Of a stretch of DNA of 64,000 nt, positions 10,454-21,276 are shown piece by piece. The notes below the pieces were generated by a model. That model saw nothing but the letters and a program-made list of their open reading frames with translations. It did no database searches and was not told the DNA's origin. The stretch comes from Hofstenia miamia (lineage: Eukaryota; Xenacoelomorpha; Acoela). The first letter of the stretch is position 1; every line of letters begins with the position of its first letter. The stretch is taken from contig SCFE01000015.1 in the NCBI GenBank assembly GCA_004352715.1, forward strand, positions 2,673,401 to 2,737,400. The letters run 5' to 3'. The position numbers and the translations under genes are program-made.

Positions 10454-13400
10454 TTGTAAAACAAGATAAATATAGGAATTTTAATATATATCTCACATAA
10501 CCATAGGAGGTAATTAATTTACTAACTATAACTACTCTATACGATGCATTCTGACAGCACCTATAATAAGTGACGAACGCAAATATTAATTTATATTTGA
10601 TTGGAATGCAATTACAAGAGGTACTTGTTGCATGATTGATGTATAATTCCCTCCAATAGTTTATTCAGTCATGAAATTCAAGACATGCTTCCCATTAAAA
10701 ATTAAAACTATATAAATACTATTTAATTGATTTTTTTGAAAAATTTACTTTTGATTAAATATGTTGACGCACGATGTCACAACACACCCTAATAAAAATG
10801 TCACCTAGACATATAAAAAATTCGATGATTTTCAAAAAGTGGAATTGTTTTAAGTAGTTTTTTTGCAAATGTACTATATTATTCAATGGATGAACTTAGA
10901 GTTTGTTGAAAAGTCTCTATAATATGCATGAAATTTTCGATTCTTGACTTAAATGCAGAAGTGGCAATTTAGCCCAGAAAGCAACTAACAATCATTATTA
11001 ATAGATATCTTGAGTGCCTCATAGCAAATAGTAAATCATTATAATTATTTTGACAATGGCTTGATTGCAGAAAATTAATGAATGAACATATATACATGTA
11101 TATATATTTTTTTTGCTAAAATATATAAGCCAGTATGTACGATTTCCAGCACCACTGGATAGAGGATTTTAAGAAATAGGATTTCACACCAAATCTTCAT
11201 ACACAAAATCAAACGAGGCATTCATTATTAAATGTATCAAAAAATTTGTTCTTAGGCCATTACATGGTATACGGTTGGTGGGCAGAGGTGCTCCCTGTGC
11301 AATAAATGAAGTACAAAATAAGTAGAGTGTTTAACATATAAACATATAGATTACATTTAAGGTTGTGAATAATAAACTTTGTGTCAAAATATTCCAATAA
11401 ATATTTATTTTTAAGCTTATTAAATTGCCACATACTTAAGCAAATTTTTCATAAATGTAGTTTAAGCCAAAGACATAAATAATCGTAAATGTCTACTTGA
11501 AGGTAGGTCATAAATTTAATATGGACAATAAATATCCCTCGGAAAAGAAATTCGACTTGTCTTTCCAATTTTTTAACCTGTAATTTTGTAAAAGAAGTAA
11601 AGAAATGAACTTTCTTAAAAAATATTCAAATTTGATGCATAAGTGTATAACAATTGGTACTTAAATGTAATGATAAATATGTAAATTTTTAGAGTTCATT
11701 AAACGAAAAAACAGTTGTTTTGTACAATTGACAATTGGTCATATAGTACATGACTAAATGCATTTAGCGTAATTAGTGATCAAATTCCGAATTTCTGTGC
11801 GCATTGCAGCATTTTACTGATAGTTAATTGGTGCAACATTAAGGCATCCTGTTTGCTGTTTTCCGCAAAGTTGTTGCTTTAATTAAAAGCAATAAAATTA
11901 TTGTGTCACGAACAGCAATTATGACGTCAAAAGCACATTCATTTGAAACTTTTATCGTTAGAGCTCATCGAAACTACTTTAATGTGCATAAATTTGTAAT
12001 CAACGAGAAAATTCGTGAAGAATGAGTTGCTTTTAAGACACATTGCTCCCTTACTATGCAATTCAAATAGTTTGTAGAAAGGTCAGGTTTCAATTCATAA
12101 AACAAAAATACACAATAATTTACTAAGTAAACAGCATCAAACAAGTGTTTAAATAACAATTAAGATATAGCAAAATGGCAACAGAATTTCAAAAGCGCAT
12201 TATTATAGAACACAAAATCTTTCAAAAAGTCTATGAAAGAATTGTTAAGTTTATTTCTTTATATCAGAGTACGATGTTTTAGGATTTGTTTCTTATGAAT
12301 GTGATCATGTATTATAATTTGACGGTATATTTTCCCTTGAACATAAATAAATAAGATAGATACCTTCAACTGTGGAAATCTACAGCGATAGTTCAATAGC
12401 TGTTGAATATCTTCTTAAATGTCTAATTATAAAAGTTTTAAGTAACAGAATTGTTCATGAAAAAAGTTGTTTTGCAACTATTTTATCCATAGTTTATTCG
12501 AAGAGAGCTAGAAGACAAACATGGCTTGGAAATGAGAACGAGTAGTAGGTGATGTGCACTCAATCATTTCTTCTTGCTGTTCATTCACAGTTTTCAATTT
12601 TTATTAGTTGAAATATATATTTCGCATATTTCCTATATTTATCTATGAAGTGTGATCTTCAGCTGTGGAATATAACTTTTAAAAGTTTTTGTGGATAATT
12701 TGAAGTGACTGCTCATAGGTAATAGAAATTGGTTCTAGACTTAAAAATTACGCTGTCTAATTCGTTTTGAAAATATCCTTGGTCTATGACGTAATCGCAA
12801 GTTGAGAGGTTTTCTTGTTAAATTTATACTGCTTTTCGTTGCAACAAATTCAAAAAGTCAAGATTATAAACGAATATAGTGGGTTTCAGAAAATTGTTTG
12901 TATCAAATGTGTAATTTAATTGAGCGCTTTTTAAACAAGAAAACCAACTGCAAAGGGAATCGTTAACACTAAAATAAGAAAAATACTATTGAAAGAGTCG
13001 TTCTTTTTGACAGCTAGCAAATACTAAATATCATAAGTTTGATTGTAAACTAAACTAATACAATTATTTTGAAGAGTATTTAACCCTTAATATCCTATAC
13101 AGTATTTTATGAATTGCGAGGGGATCTATAAAAAATTTTAAGCTCTCAACTCAGTACGCGCTGTATGATTGTGTTCACGGTCCGCATGTACGAGATTTGG
13201 GTTGTCTACATTCAGAAAACAACATTTATTTATTTGTTGCCCCTAATGGCTTTAACCATATTAAAATCTAAATATCAAAATCAGTTTTGAAAGACCTGAC
13301 GGGTGGGCCATTCCAACATGATCCCTCTCTCTGTGTACGCCGCTGAATTTCTGCAATACAATTCAGCTCATTGACTGAAAACCTACAGAGTACTATTATA

Positions 13401-14979
13401 ATTCTGAATATATCAGTATCTGTTATCAAGTTCTCTCTCCCCTCCAAATTCAACAATTTTAGTGTACTTTAAAAAACGTGCCAAAATGTAGGAATGTAAG
13501 TATTTTCATTTATATTAAAACTTAATATACGCAATTCTTTAATGTAACTCATTATTTTAAATTAAAAAAATTCGTGTTATTTGCGTAATTACAACATGCT
13601 CACTTCTTTTCTACTAATTCATGTTTAACATACTTAAGAGTAGATATAAGTTCCTATTTGTTTTAAGTAAGAGGGATGAAAATGTTTCAAGATCTTCGCT
13701 ATTGAGCTCTGTACTTTGCTCCATCCCTTAGCTTTTAACAAATGCAAATTTAAACTCAGTATCGAAAATTTTTTTTAAAAATTATCTACTTAAATTGCCA
13801 TTCAAGTTTAAAAATTCAATGAAGGTATCTATTAGAAAGTATTTTCAGTTTTAATTTCAAGCGATTTACAATCCTGCACTAACTCAAACTAAAAATCAAT
13901 TGGCTCAAACTTTTAAAAATTTTTGTATTCTTGTTATTGAATGCTTAGCAACTATTTAAAAATCTTATATTATATTAGTAAATTGGAAAACTATTGCATT
14001 TTACATAAATACTTTTGGTAATAAAAATTCAATTAAGCAAGTTATGACTGATTAAAAAATCATTTTTTTATTTTTTGATGAAATATTTGCTGTAAGCTTG
14101 ATTTTAAGACCGTTTGTGTATATTAAGACTTTGCTAGTAGAAGAATTTGATTTTCGTGAGATACGTAATTGTATTAATATTATAATTCATTTAAATTTTT
14201 AATCATGTCCAAGCTAAAGTAATCACAAAATACTTCAAAATAAAACATTATATACAACAGACAACTGCAACCTAAAAATACTATGAATCCATTACTTAAG
14301 GAGATCAATAAGCATTTAAACTTTATTTACTTGATGTACATCTAGTAATAGCAGCAGTAGTCGTTGTAATATTAGTAGTACATTAAATAAACGACTAGTA
14401 TAGGGTATGAACCGTTGACGGCAACGTTCTTATGCTTATACTTCTCATGTTCCAGCTGCTGTGTCCACGTCAGATTTTTGGACACCGCGTGAATGCAATG
14501 CGTGGGAAGTAGACTTTATGGCAATGGAAATTAGCTTTAAGACCAAAATATCATGATGACAATGTTTTGAGGTTTTTACACAATAACAAAACATTTGATT
14601 TCCGGGAATTACATTATGCAAGGTAGTGGTAAGGTGGTTGATTATCAATTGAGGAAATATCGATTTTGAATCTTTTTAGTATTTCCATTTCTAATGTGAA
14701 TTAAATGTAAAGCCATTCCATAACTGAAATGATATCAAATTGCTGCTGAAATGAGTCTTTGACAGAATAGTTTTTACCCCTTAATGACATCTTCTACACC
14801 TTTCTCAAAAAAGGCACAATTTGGTGGCCCTTGTTAAGTTGATTTGAATTCTTAAATATATCATTTTAGAAAAAATATTTTCTTAAGTCTAAAATTTGAA
14901 ACAACATATTGTTTTACTGATTGAAAATTCGAAGTTTGAGATTTGATTGAATTTAATAACTCTTGCATATTAAGGTATA
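10449..14979. other. AT-rich DNA, gene-poor, unassigned
   Basis: Two patches have more coding-like composition: 13268-13456 (minus frame with ELNCIAEIQRRTQREG) and 14420-14650. Neither matches a family I know, and neither has splice sites I would defend. The rest is featureless. Confidence 0.4.
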
Positions 14980-15150
14980 CAAAAGTTCTCACAGTTAATA
15001 TTCAATGTCATGCACAGCAGCAAAGTTAAGTAATTTATCACTTCTAAGTACGAAAGTGTCATCAACATATTGAAAACTATGCAATAAATCTCCATAACTA
15101 CATCGCTCAATTCTCAAGTTCATCTCTTGCAACAAGCAACCTATTCTCGT
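14980..15150 (-). pseudogene. Penelope-like reverse transcriptase fragment (YVDD box)
   Basis: Minus-strand translation gives FQYVDDTFVLRSDKLLNF, with the YVDD codons at 15058-15069. 'RYVDDTFV' followed by a short hydrophobic stretch and 'LNF' is the palm motif of Penelope-like element reverse transcriptases. Upstream, ERCSYGDLLHS may be the remnant of the preceding segment. The frame is lost after about 20 further residues. Only about 50 codons can be recognised. It is in the same orientation as the longer Penelope-like element at 47132-48375, but too short to say whether it belongs to the same family. Confidence 0.55.
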
Positions 15151-15660
15151 TTTATTGAATGAGCAAGAGTTATTAGGAATCCATAATAAAACTGTTAGTA
15201 GTGCGTATAATCCAACGTTATGTAAAATGTTTTATTTTGAACTAAAAGATACAAGTATTTATAGCAGTGTGCTATGAATCATACATGTCAGGTCACGGTG
15301 ATTGTTTACTAGTTTTGTGCTTAGCTTGACAGGGACCTGTAAACGTATACCTGATCAACTCACACAAACTAGAATTATTCTTAAAATTACTGATTTGTTT
15401 ATAATGTTTATATGTAAATAGCATTGTAATTTTTTTATCCACAGATTTCTGTGTATCAAATATCATTTTTCTGTCACAATCATGATTTATTTGTTGCTTG
15501 TAGTTCAGAACTGACTAGCTAAAGATAAATTGCCCCATTAAAATTTATCTTATCTATCAATTTAAAATACTAAATGTTTTCATTTACAAAATATAACTTG
15601 GATAGTAACACAATAACATTTTAATAAACGAAAAAGAAACCAAAAGGGATAAAATACTGA
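15151..15660. other. AT-rich DNA without recognisable gene
   Basis: It may include the decayed upstream part of the Penelope-like fragment, but no motif can be read. Confidence 0.4.
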
Positions 15661-15685
15661 CATCCTCTACACATTCGATCTTTAG

Positions 15686-15800
15686 GTACAAGCAAGTACT
15701 ACTATGAGCATGGACTGGCGATTTCCAGTAAAATTTACGAAGATGAGGTCAACGAATATTCACCTCGAGGTCAACACTTGCCCTACCAAATCAATTCAAG
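15686..15800 (+). CDS. Possible exon or exon remnant of unknown gene
   Basis: A pyrimidine-containing tract ending CTTTAG at 15680-15685 resembles a 3' splice site. It is followed by an open frame of about 38 codons with unusually protein-like composition (for example YYYEHGLAISSK and EYSPRGQHLPYQ), richer in G+C than its surroundings. The frame then runs straight into a (TA)n array. No good GT donor is found at the right place. Weak donors GAG|GTCAAC lie inside, at 15747 and 15769. I do not recognise the protein. It could be a host exon truncated by microsatellite expansion, a transposon remnant or chance. Confidence 0.25.
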
Positions 15801-15803
15801 GAC

Positions 15804-15828
15804 ATATATATATATATATATATATATA
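15804..15828. repeat. (TA)n microsatellite
   Basis: About 12 TA units directly abutting the coding-like stretch on its left. Confidence 0.95.
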
Positions 15829-17338
15829 ATTACTTAAAAATTTTGCATTATTTGATATTGCGAATAGATTACATTTAGAAAGATGAGGCCATTCATAAAG
15901 AATAAACTTTTTGCATTTTAGAGTCAAGCCTTTGAAGTACAACCAAGCCACAAATTAAAGAGTTTCATTTGCAGGAACATATATCTAGGTATTTTGCTTG
16001 GCAATGTAGAATTTCCAAAAATCTATTACTTTTCCTTACTTTTTTTGGCAATCCATTGAAATAACGATATATTTTTTTGCTTCAAAACAAATGAAATAGT
16101 AGTAAGAATGCTTCAGATGTGCCAAAAAATTATTATGTTCCTTATATTGAATGTGTGGACAAATTTTGAACGAAATCTCTGTCATAACTACAATTAATCA
16201 TTCATTGTTATTTTATTGTATTGTAAATCACCAAGCCGTGATTAAAGTAGGTTCTAGCTGTACTAATGTATTACTTTCATACGCATTTCTATAAAAAATA
16301 GAGCGAGAAGCAATTGGCAATATGTTATTTACCTCAAAACAAAATTTTAAAATCGAGAGATTTAGAAAAAGCAGATTTTGATGTTTCTCTTGACGACTGC
16401 CTCAGAAAATAGTATTTTCATTTTTGAAATCAATATAATGTATTGTCGATTATCGGTGAATTGTCTCCTCAATTAATACAATTACTGAAAATTTTAAATG
16501 AGACCATTCAAATGTTGCATTCACTCTTTAACCAATAATAGAAATTTAATCATTTATTACACAATTAGAATGGATATTCATGACGCATCTGCTCACAAAA
16601 CTGAAAGCATCGCCTTTGAAATTTAATGGTAATTACAGGATAAAATATATCTTAAATCTAATTCTATTAACCATATATTCTGGCTAGTTGATCGTTAATT
16701 AAGTCTAACAGCTCCTATCAAAATAAAGAGGTAATATTTGTGTGACTGCAGTCAGATTTTAAAAATTTCAAAGATGGAATTTAATTGCATATTTTTGAAA
16801 AATCAATGTCTATGAAAGAAATTCTTTGTGTTCAAATGTATTACTGTTGTGGAAATGGCCTAGCAAAAGGAAATGTATGCGATTGCATTGCAAGATGATT
16901 GGCCACAGAGAAAACAAAAATAATATTGTAGTAGGCAGGGAGGTGTAGGAGTAATTCTTCAGATTGGTGTACATTTGAGGGGAATTCTGAAAAAAATTGC
17001 TGAATGATTATAGATGCTTGTGAATTGTTACATTGATTAAAATTCCAAATAAATCTGTGCAATATGACTAAAATTACTCAATTTCAGAGATTGAATAAAG
17101 TCCTTACATCAATAAGCATTGCTTGCAAAGTCAGAAAGCGTGCTCACTTTTACTCAGACGTCTATTATTTGATCAATGGTAAATTAGATGATGCTGCTGC
17201 GTAACTGCTAATTTAGACCATTAACATTTCTCTTTTTGATATTTATTAAATGCAAAACTTAAAAATCAAGTTGCAAAAGCAAAGGTATTTTTAAAATTTT
17301 CAAAAGAGTTAAACGAACAATTTAAAAAATATTATTAT

Positions 17339-17344
<6 letters not shown>
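15829..17344. other. AT-rich DNA without recognisable gene
   Basis: A minus frame at 16841-17062 is open for 73 codons, but matches nothing I know and lacks splice context. Confidence 0.45.

Positions 17345-17370
<26 letters not shown>
17345..17370. repeat. (TA)n microsatellite
   Basis: About 13 TA units. Confidence 0.96.
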
Positions 17371-17416
17371 AATTTGCAAGAATGAAATACATTATTGTAC
17401 AAAAATTCAGCAGCAA

Positions 17417-17479
17417 TATATATATATGCAGTATGTATTTATGTATACATATACATATATTCATTGTATTACTCTTCAA

Positions 17480-17485
<6 letters not shown>
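17417..17485. repeat. TA-flanked AGTATGTATTTAT-type short repeat (copy 1)
   Basis: Between two (TA)n runs lies a 70-bp segment beginning CAGTATGTATTTATG and containing TACATATATTCATTGTATTA. The same order of motifs recurs at 21050-21092, again embedded in TA arrays, which suggests a common origin. Confidence 0.5.

Positions 17486-17526
<41 letters not shown>
17486..17526. repeat. (TA)n microsatellite
   Basis: About 20 TA units. Confidence 0.97.
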
Positions 17527-17527
<1 letters not shown>

Positions 17528-18978
17528 CTTCCACAACATTGCAATTGATCGGAATAGTCTTCCCAAAATTTGCGCTCTGAGACCAATTCCAATTTTTTGG
17601 AAATAACTAACAGTTTATGCTAAAATAATTGGCAAGCTCTCACAGTCCACGCCTTTCTAATCCACATCCGTAGTACATACTATCCCTGAAATATTAGTTC
17701 TTATTCTTACAATTCCAAAACTATAATAGCTTATTATTAAAAATTAATTTAATGAACATTAGTTTATGGTTGCTGAAAATATACCTATAACAATTCAATC
17801 TCAAACAATTTCTGAAGATTAACCAATTGCTGTCAATCCAATAGTTGTGCTCTAAAAATCCCCCTTATTTTAAAGTCAACAACTAATAACTTCAATTTGA
17901 GGTAAAAAGCACTTTAGCAAGACTACTTGTAACAGAACGAATGCACAAATTACGACCAACGCTAAAAGCTATATATTTTGTTCCAATCACTTAAGCATAA
18001 TCAACTAGGACGCCGTTTCAGTCAATGCCCAACCGTGATTATTCAAATAAGGAGATTTAAGAATAATCATTTTCCAAAAATTGTGCTGTCCATATAGTTT
18101 ATGCTTCTAGTCATTTGAAATCCACTATTTCAAAGATAAATTTTATATTAATCTTAGAATTGAAGAGATTTTTACATTACAAAATTGGAAGCTGTTACAT
18201 TGTACATGTACAGTTTGTCAAACCTGTGCAAGTTATTTATAGATAAAGAATTTGAAGAGTAATAACATATCACTAGGTCAAATTTATATAAACAAATAGA
18301 CGATTGAATGTAGAAAATTTGATTGGTCAGTGATAATAGGGAAACAGAATTGTAGAAATTTGGCATTAGAAAACAGTACTGCTACAGTACTAACAGTGAA
18401 GCAATAAATCCACTGAAATATTCTCAAACATGATCTACGGTTAGAAACAGTCACAATGCCAAAGATATTGTTGATAGTGCTTATTTGCTTCAATTTAAAA
18501 TTGAAAAATGATATCCTAATGTATTCCACAATTGTTTTTACTAGAAATAATATTTACAAATATAATGCTTCAAGATACAAGTATATTTTTAAAAAATTGC
18601 TATGCGTAAAAGAGGAATTTCTAAGAAACTTTAATCATTTAGTTAAGAGTAAGTTTTTGTGAAAATTGGCAGATTTTTATTGTACCACAAATTGTGTTGA
18701 TGGAAATGTTTCCATTTAATTTCGTTGCTATGTTCCAAAATTGATTGAAAATTGACACTTAAGACAAATGTCCCGATTTGCTTGTAATGGAAAGTGCATT
18801 TAGTACTTCAATAATCTTTTGAAAATAGCAATGATTCCCTCATTGAAATTATCAATAATCTCAAATTCTTTGGACTTAAACTGATTTTTTGTTCTCTCAT
18901 GTCGGAGATTATGAGATTATACAGGGATGCGACACTGTTTCAAGTTTAGACCGAAATTAACCAATGAGCGTAAAGATC
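17527..18978. other. AT-rich DNA without recognisable gene
   Basis: Several overlapping small frames at 18172-18662 have random composition. A local duplication of ACAGTACT lies near 18374-18395. Confidence 0.45.
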
Positions 18979-20188
18979 CATTTCAGTTGAAGACACTTTT
19001 TTGTAGAATCAAAACATTGTGAAAATACGAATTTTGTAGACTAATTTTTCATGAAGAAAAAAATGACACCCTCAGAATGTTCAATTTTTTAATAATTTTT
19101 TAATCTTATCGCCTATTAAGCAACATGGCTAATATACAATGGCATTTGTGAATTTGTTAACCAATCATTTTTTTAACTTAATACTTAAAGGATAAACGCA
19201 TGCTTAGATGACTATTGAAGTTAAATTGGTATTTGATGAAGACACATGATTCATCAATTTCGATCATTTGGCCTTTTACGCAAATGCCTTCACAATTATT
19301 CGTATAGTTCACGCATGTTTCTCTAAAAACAAAATTCAATTTCAAATAATAAATTGATTAAAAATAAATTGATTTAAAGTAATAAATGAACAAGATAATA
19401 AAATAATGCCTCATTACATACCTCAAAAAATCGAACCAATACCAGACTGTTGTGGGTGAGACCTCTACCTCATGAGCAATATATTTTGATGGAAGATCAG
19501 GACTGCAGTAGTAAATCATCATAAAGAAACTCCATTCCTCACAGATTGAAAGTGATTGCATCTGCAATTTTATTGATAACCATCAACTTTACGCCGATAG
19601 GCCACCAAAAACATTTGCTAGCCACAAGGTTTGCATCGATTAATTCCGCAATTATGATTTCGCTTATTGCAGATAGTGAATTTGCGATCATGCGGAATTT
19701 CTCGCACACCACCCCAAAATGTCTAGTTGTATCGCCCAAATCTCCATTAAAGATTCTTAAATTAGTTGCTGGAAGCAAACTAATAACATGGCGTAACAAA
19801 AAGTTGTCAACAATTTGAAATAACATGATTACTTATCTTTTATACTATTAAAATGATTTACAAATAACCTTTTATGTAACAATGATTTAATGTCTATTTT
19901 AAAAAGCTTTGGAAAATTTTTATTAAAAATATATTTAAAAATATCAAATTTCTGTTAATAATTATAATTTAATGTAATCTAAATGCTAAGTTAAAGATGA
20001 TTGGTTAAGAAATACACAAATGTGCCATTGTATATTAGCCATGTTGCTTTCGGCGATAAGATTAAAAAAATTCCTCGTAACTTTTTGAATATTAAAAATT
20101 TTTAAATTCTGAACTTGTCATTTTATTTTTCATGAAAAATTTTCACAATGCTTTGATTCTACCAAAAAAGTGTCTTAAACTGAAATTG
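18979..20188 (-). mobile_element. Merlin (ISXO2/IS1016-like) DNA transposon, copy 1
   Basis: Long imperfect inverted repeats bound the element. The left arm runs from about 18979 (CATTTCAGTTGAAGACAC) to about 19190. The right arm, read on the minus strand, starts at about 20188 (CAATTTCAGTTTAAGACAC) and reaches about 19980. Shared internal blocks include AATTTTTCATGAA and AGCAACATGGCTAATATACA. Between the arms lies a decayed transposase with an intron, annotated separately. Merlin elements have a DDE transposase related to bacterial IS1016/ISXO2 and make 8-9 bp target duplications. I could not find a matching target duplication, so the outermost ends are approximate. The element is internally deleted. 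Confidence 0.65.
19178..19820 (-). pseudogene. Merlin-type transposase pseudogene with intron, copy 1
   Basis: Exon 1 (minus, ending at 19422) encodes LSICEEWSFF, then DLPSKYIAHEVEVSPTT and WFDFLR. This is the order of the ISXO2/Merlin N-terminal half ('SIR..SFF', 'HE..VS..TVVDWYNFCREVC'). A GT-AG intron of 99 bp follows (19421 down to 19323, donor GTATGT, acceptor TTTTTAG, phase 2). Joining the exons restores the conserved FLR-ETC junction. Exon 2 continues with GQMIEIDES, the first catalytic Asp motif of this superfamily (Asp codon at 19253-19255). The reading frame ends at 19178-19180, right at the inverted repeat, so the second and third catalytic positions are missing. Upstream of the SFF block the frame is broken by stops. 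It is non-functional, but splice signals remain perfect. Confidence 0.72.
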
Positions 20189-20990
20189 ATGCCGACGAGC
20201 GTACGTAAGAGGAACGCAATTATTGTTATCAAATCAAAGTGGCAATTTATGTACTTGATTGCTTAAACTTGATATCAGTGCTGCATACAGTGTATTAATC
20301 ACTTAGTCCACGCTCATGTAGAGAAACACTTTCTACTTCTATCGATCTAACCGTGCTAATTTCTGATGAATTTGTAAGCAAATATTCCAAAATGTATGCT
20401 CTTTATTTGTCACTTACATTTGAGAAGAATGAATATTCCCATTCACTCTTCATATTGCTGCTTCATTGCGACAATTATCATATGCAAGAATTAATGTATT
20501 TAGCATTTTAGGATGCAATTATACATCACATAAGAACATTTATGATCCTGCTTATACAATCAATTCAATAGGCATTCTTACATAATAAAGTCAACAATAA
20601 TAGATTCATTTTAAACAGAAAAGCATTTTATGCAAATTCCTTGTGAAGCAAATACATTTATTACCACTAGCACTAATTGCAGAAAAATTCAATTAATTCA
20701 AGCTTCTTTAAACATAATCACACTTCAACATACTTTCCATCAAAGAGAAGCAATTGTTAAAATTAAGCAAAATAGGAGTTTCATTTGATTTTTTGTAATA
20801 TTTCATTCGTCTTGGAGACACGCAATTCATTGCTGAGCATTGATTTGAATTAATAAATTTAGAATTAGTAATCATACATGTAGTATACATGTAGTGTAAT
20901 TACGATGATAATAAAAATTATTAAATATTGTTTCCTTATTTTCGTAAAGCAAGCATTAATATTAATGTAGAATTTAAGTTATTAATTACG
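20189..20990. other. Spacer between Merlin and Tc1 elements (copy 1)
   Basis: AT-rich, with no coding signal. The identical frame at 20708-20890 in both copies merely reflects the duplication. Confidence 0.5.
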
Positions 20991-21107
20991 TATATATATA
21001 TATATATATATAAAGTATATATCTATGTATATATATATATTCAGTATGCATTTATATATACATATATATATTAATGGTATTATACTGAATATATATATAT
21101 ATATATA
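20991..21107. repeat. (TA)n complex with embedded hairpin element
   Basis: Three TA runs enclose a 50-bp segment starting TTCAGTATGCATTTATATA and ending ATTATACTGAA, whose ends are inverted repeats (TTCAGTAT / ATACTGAA). In the other copy of the duplicated block this whole segment is replaced by different DNA of almost equal length (115 against 117 bp). Confidence 0.8.
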
Positions 21108-21276
21108 TTAGAGGTCTAAATTACATTGGTCTCCAAAGATTTTACAGTACATAAACTATTGATGAATACATTTGAATTGTTTATCAATGTTTTTACATGT
21201 TCTGCTTCATGTAAATCTAAAATATCAACCTAAAAAAAGTCAAAATAAGTTAATTATTATTATGCTTGGGTAAATG

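Noticed and set aside
19546-19818. Plus-strand 90-codon frame present in both duplicates
   Set aside because: It is the antisense shadow of the Merlin transposase region.
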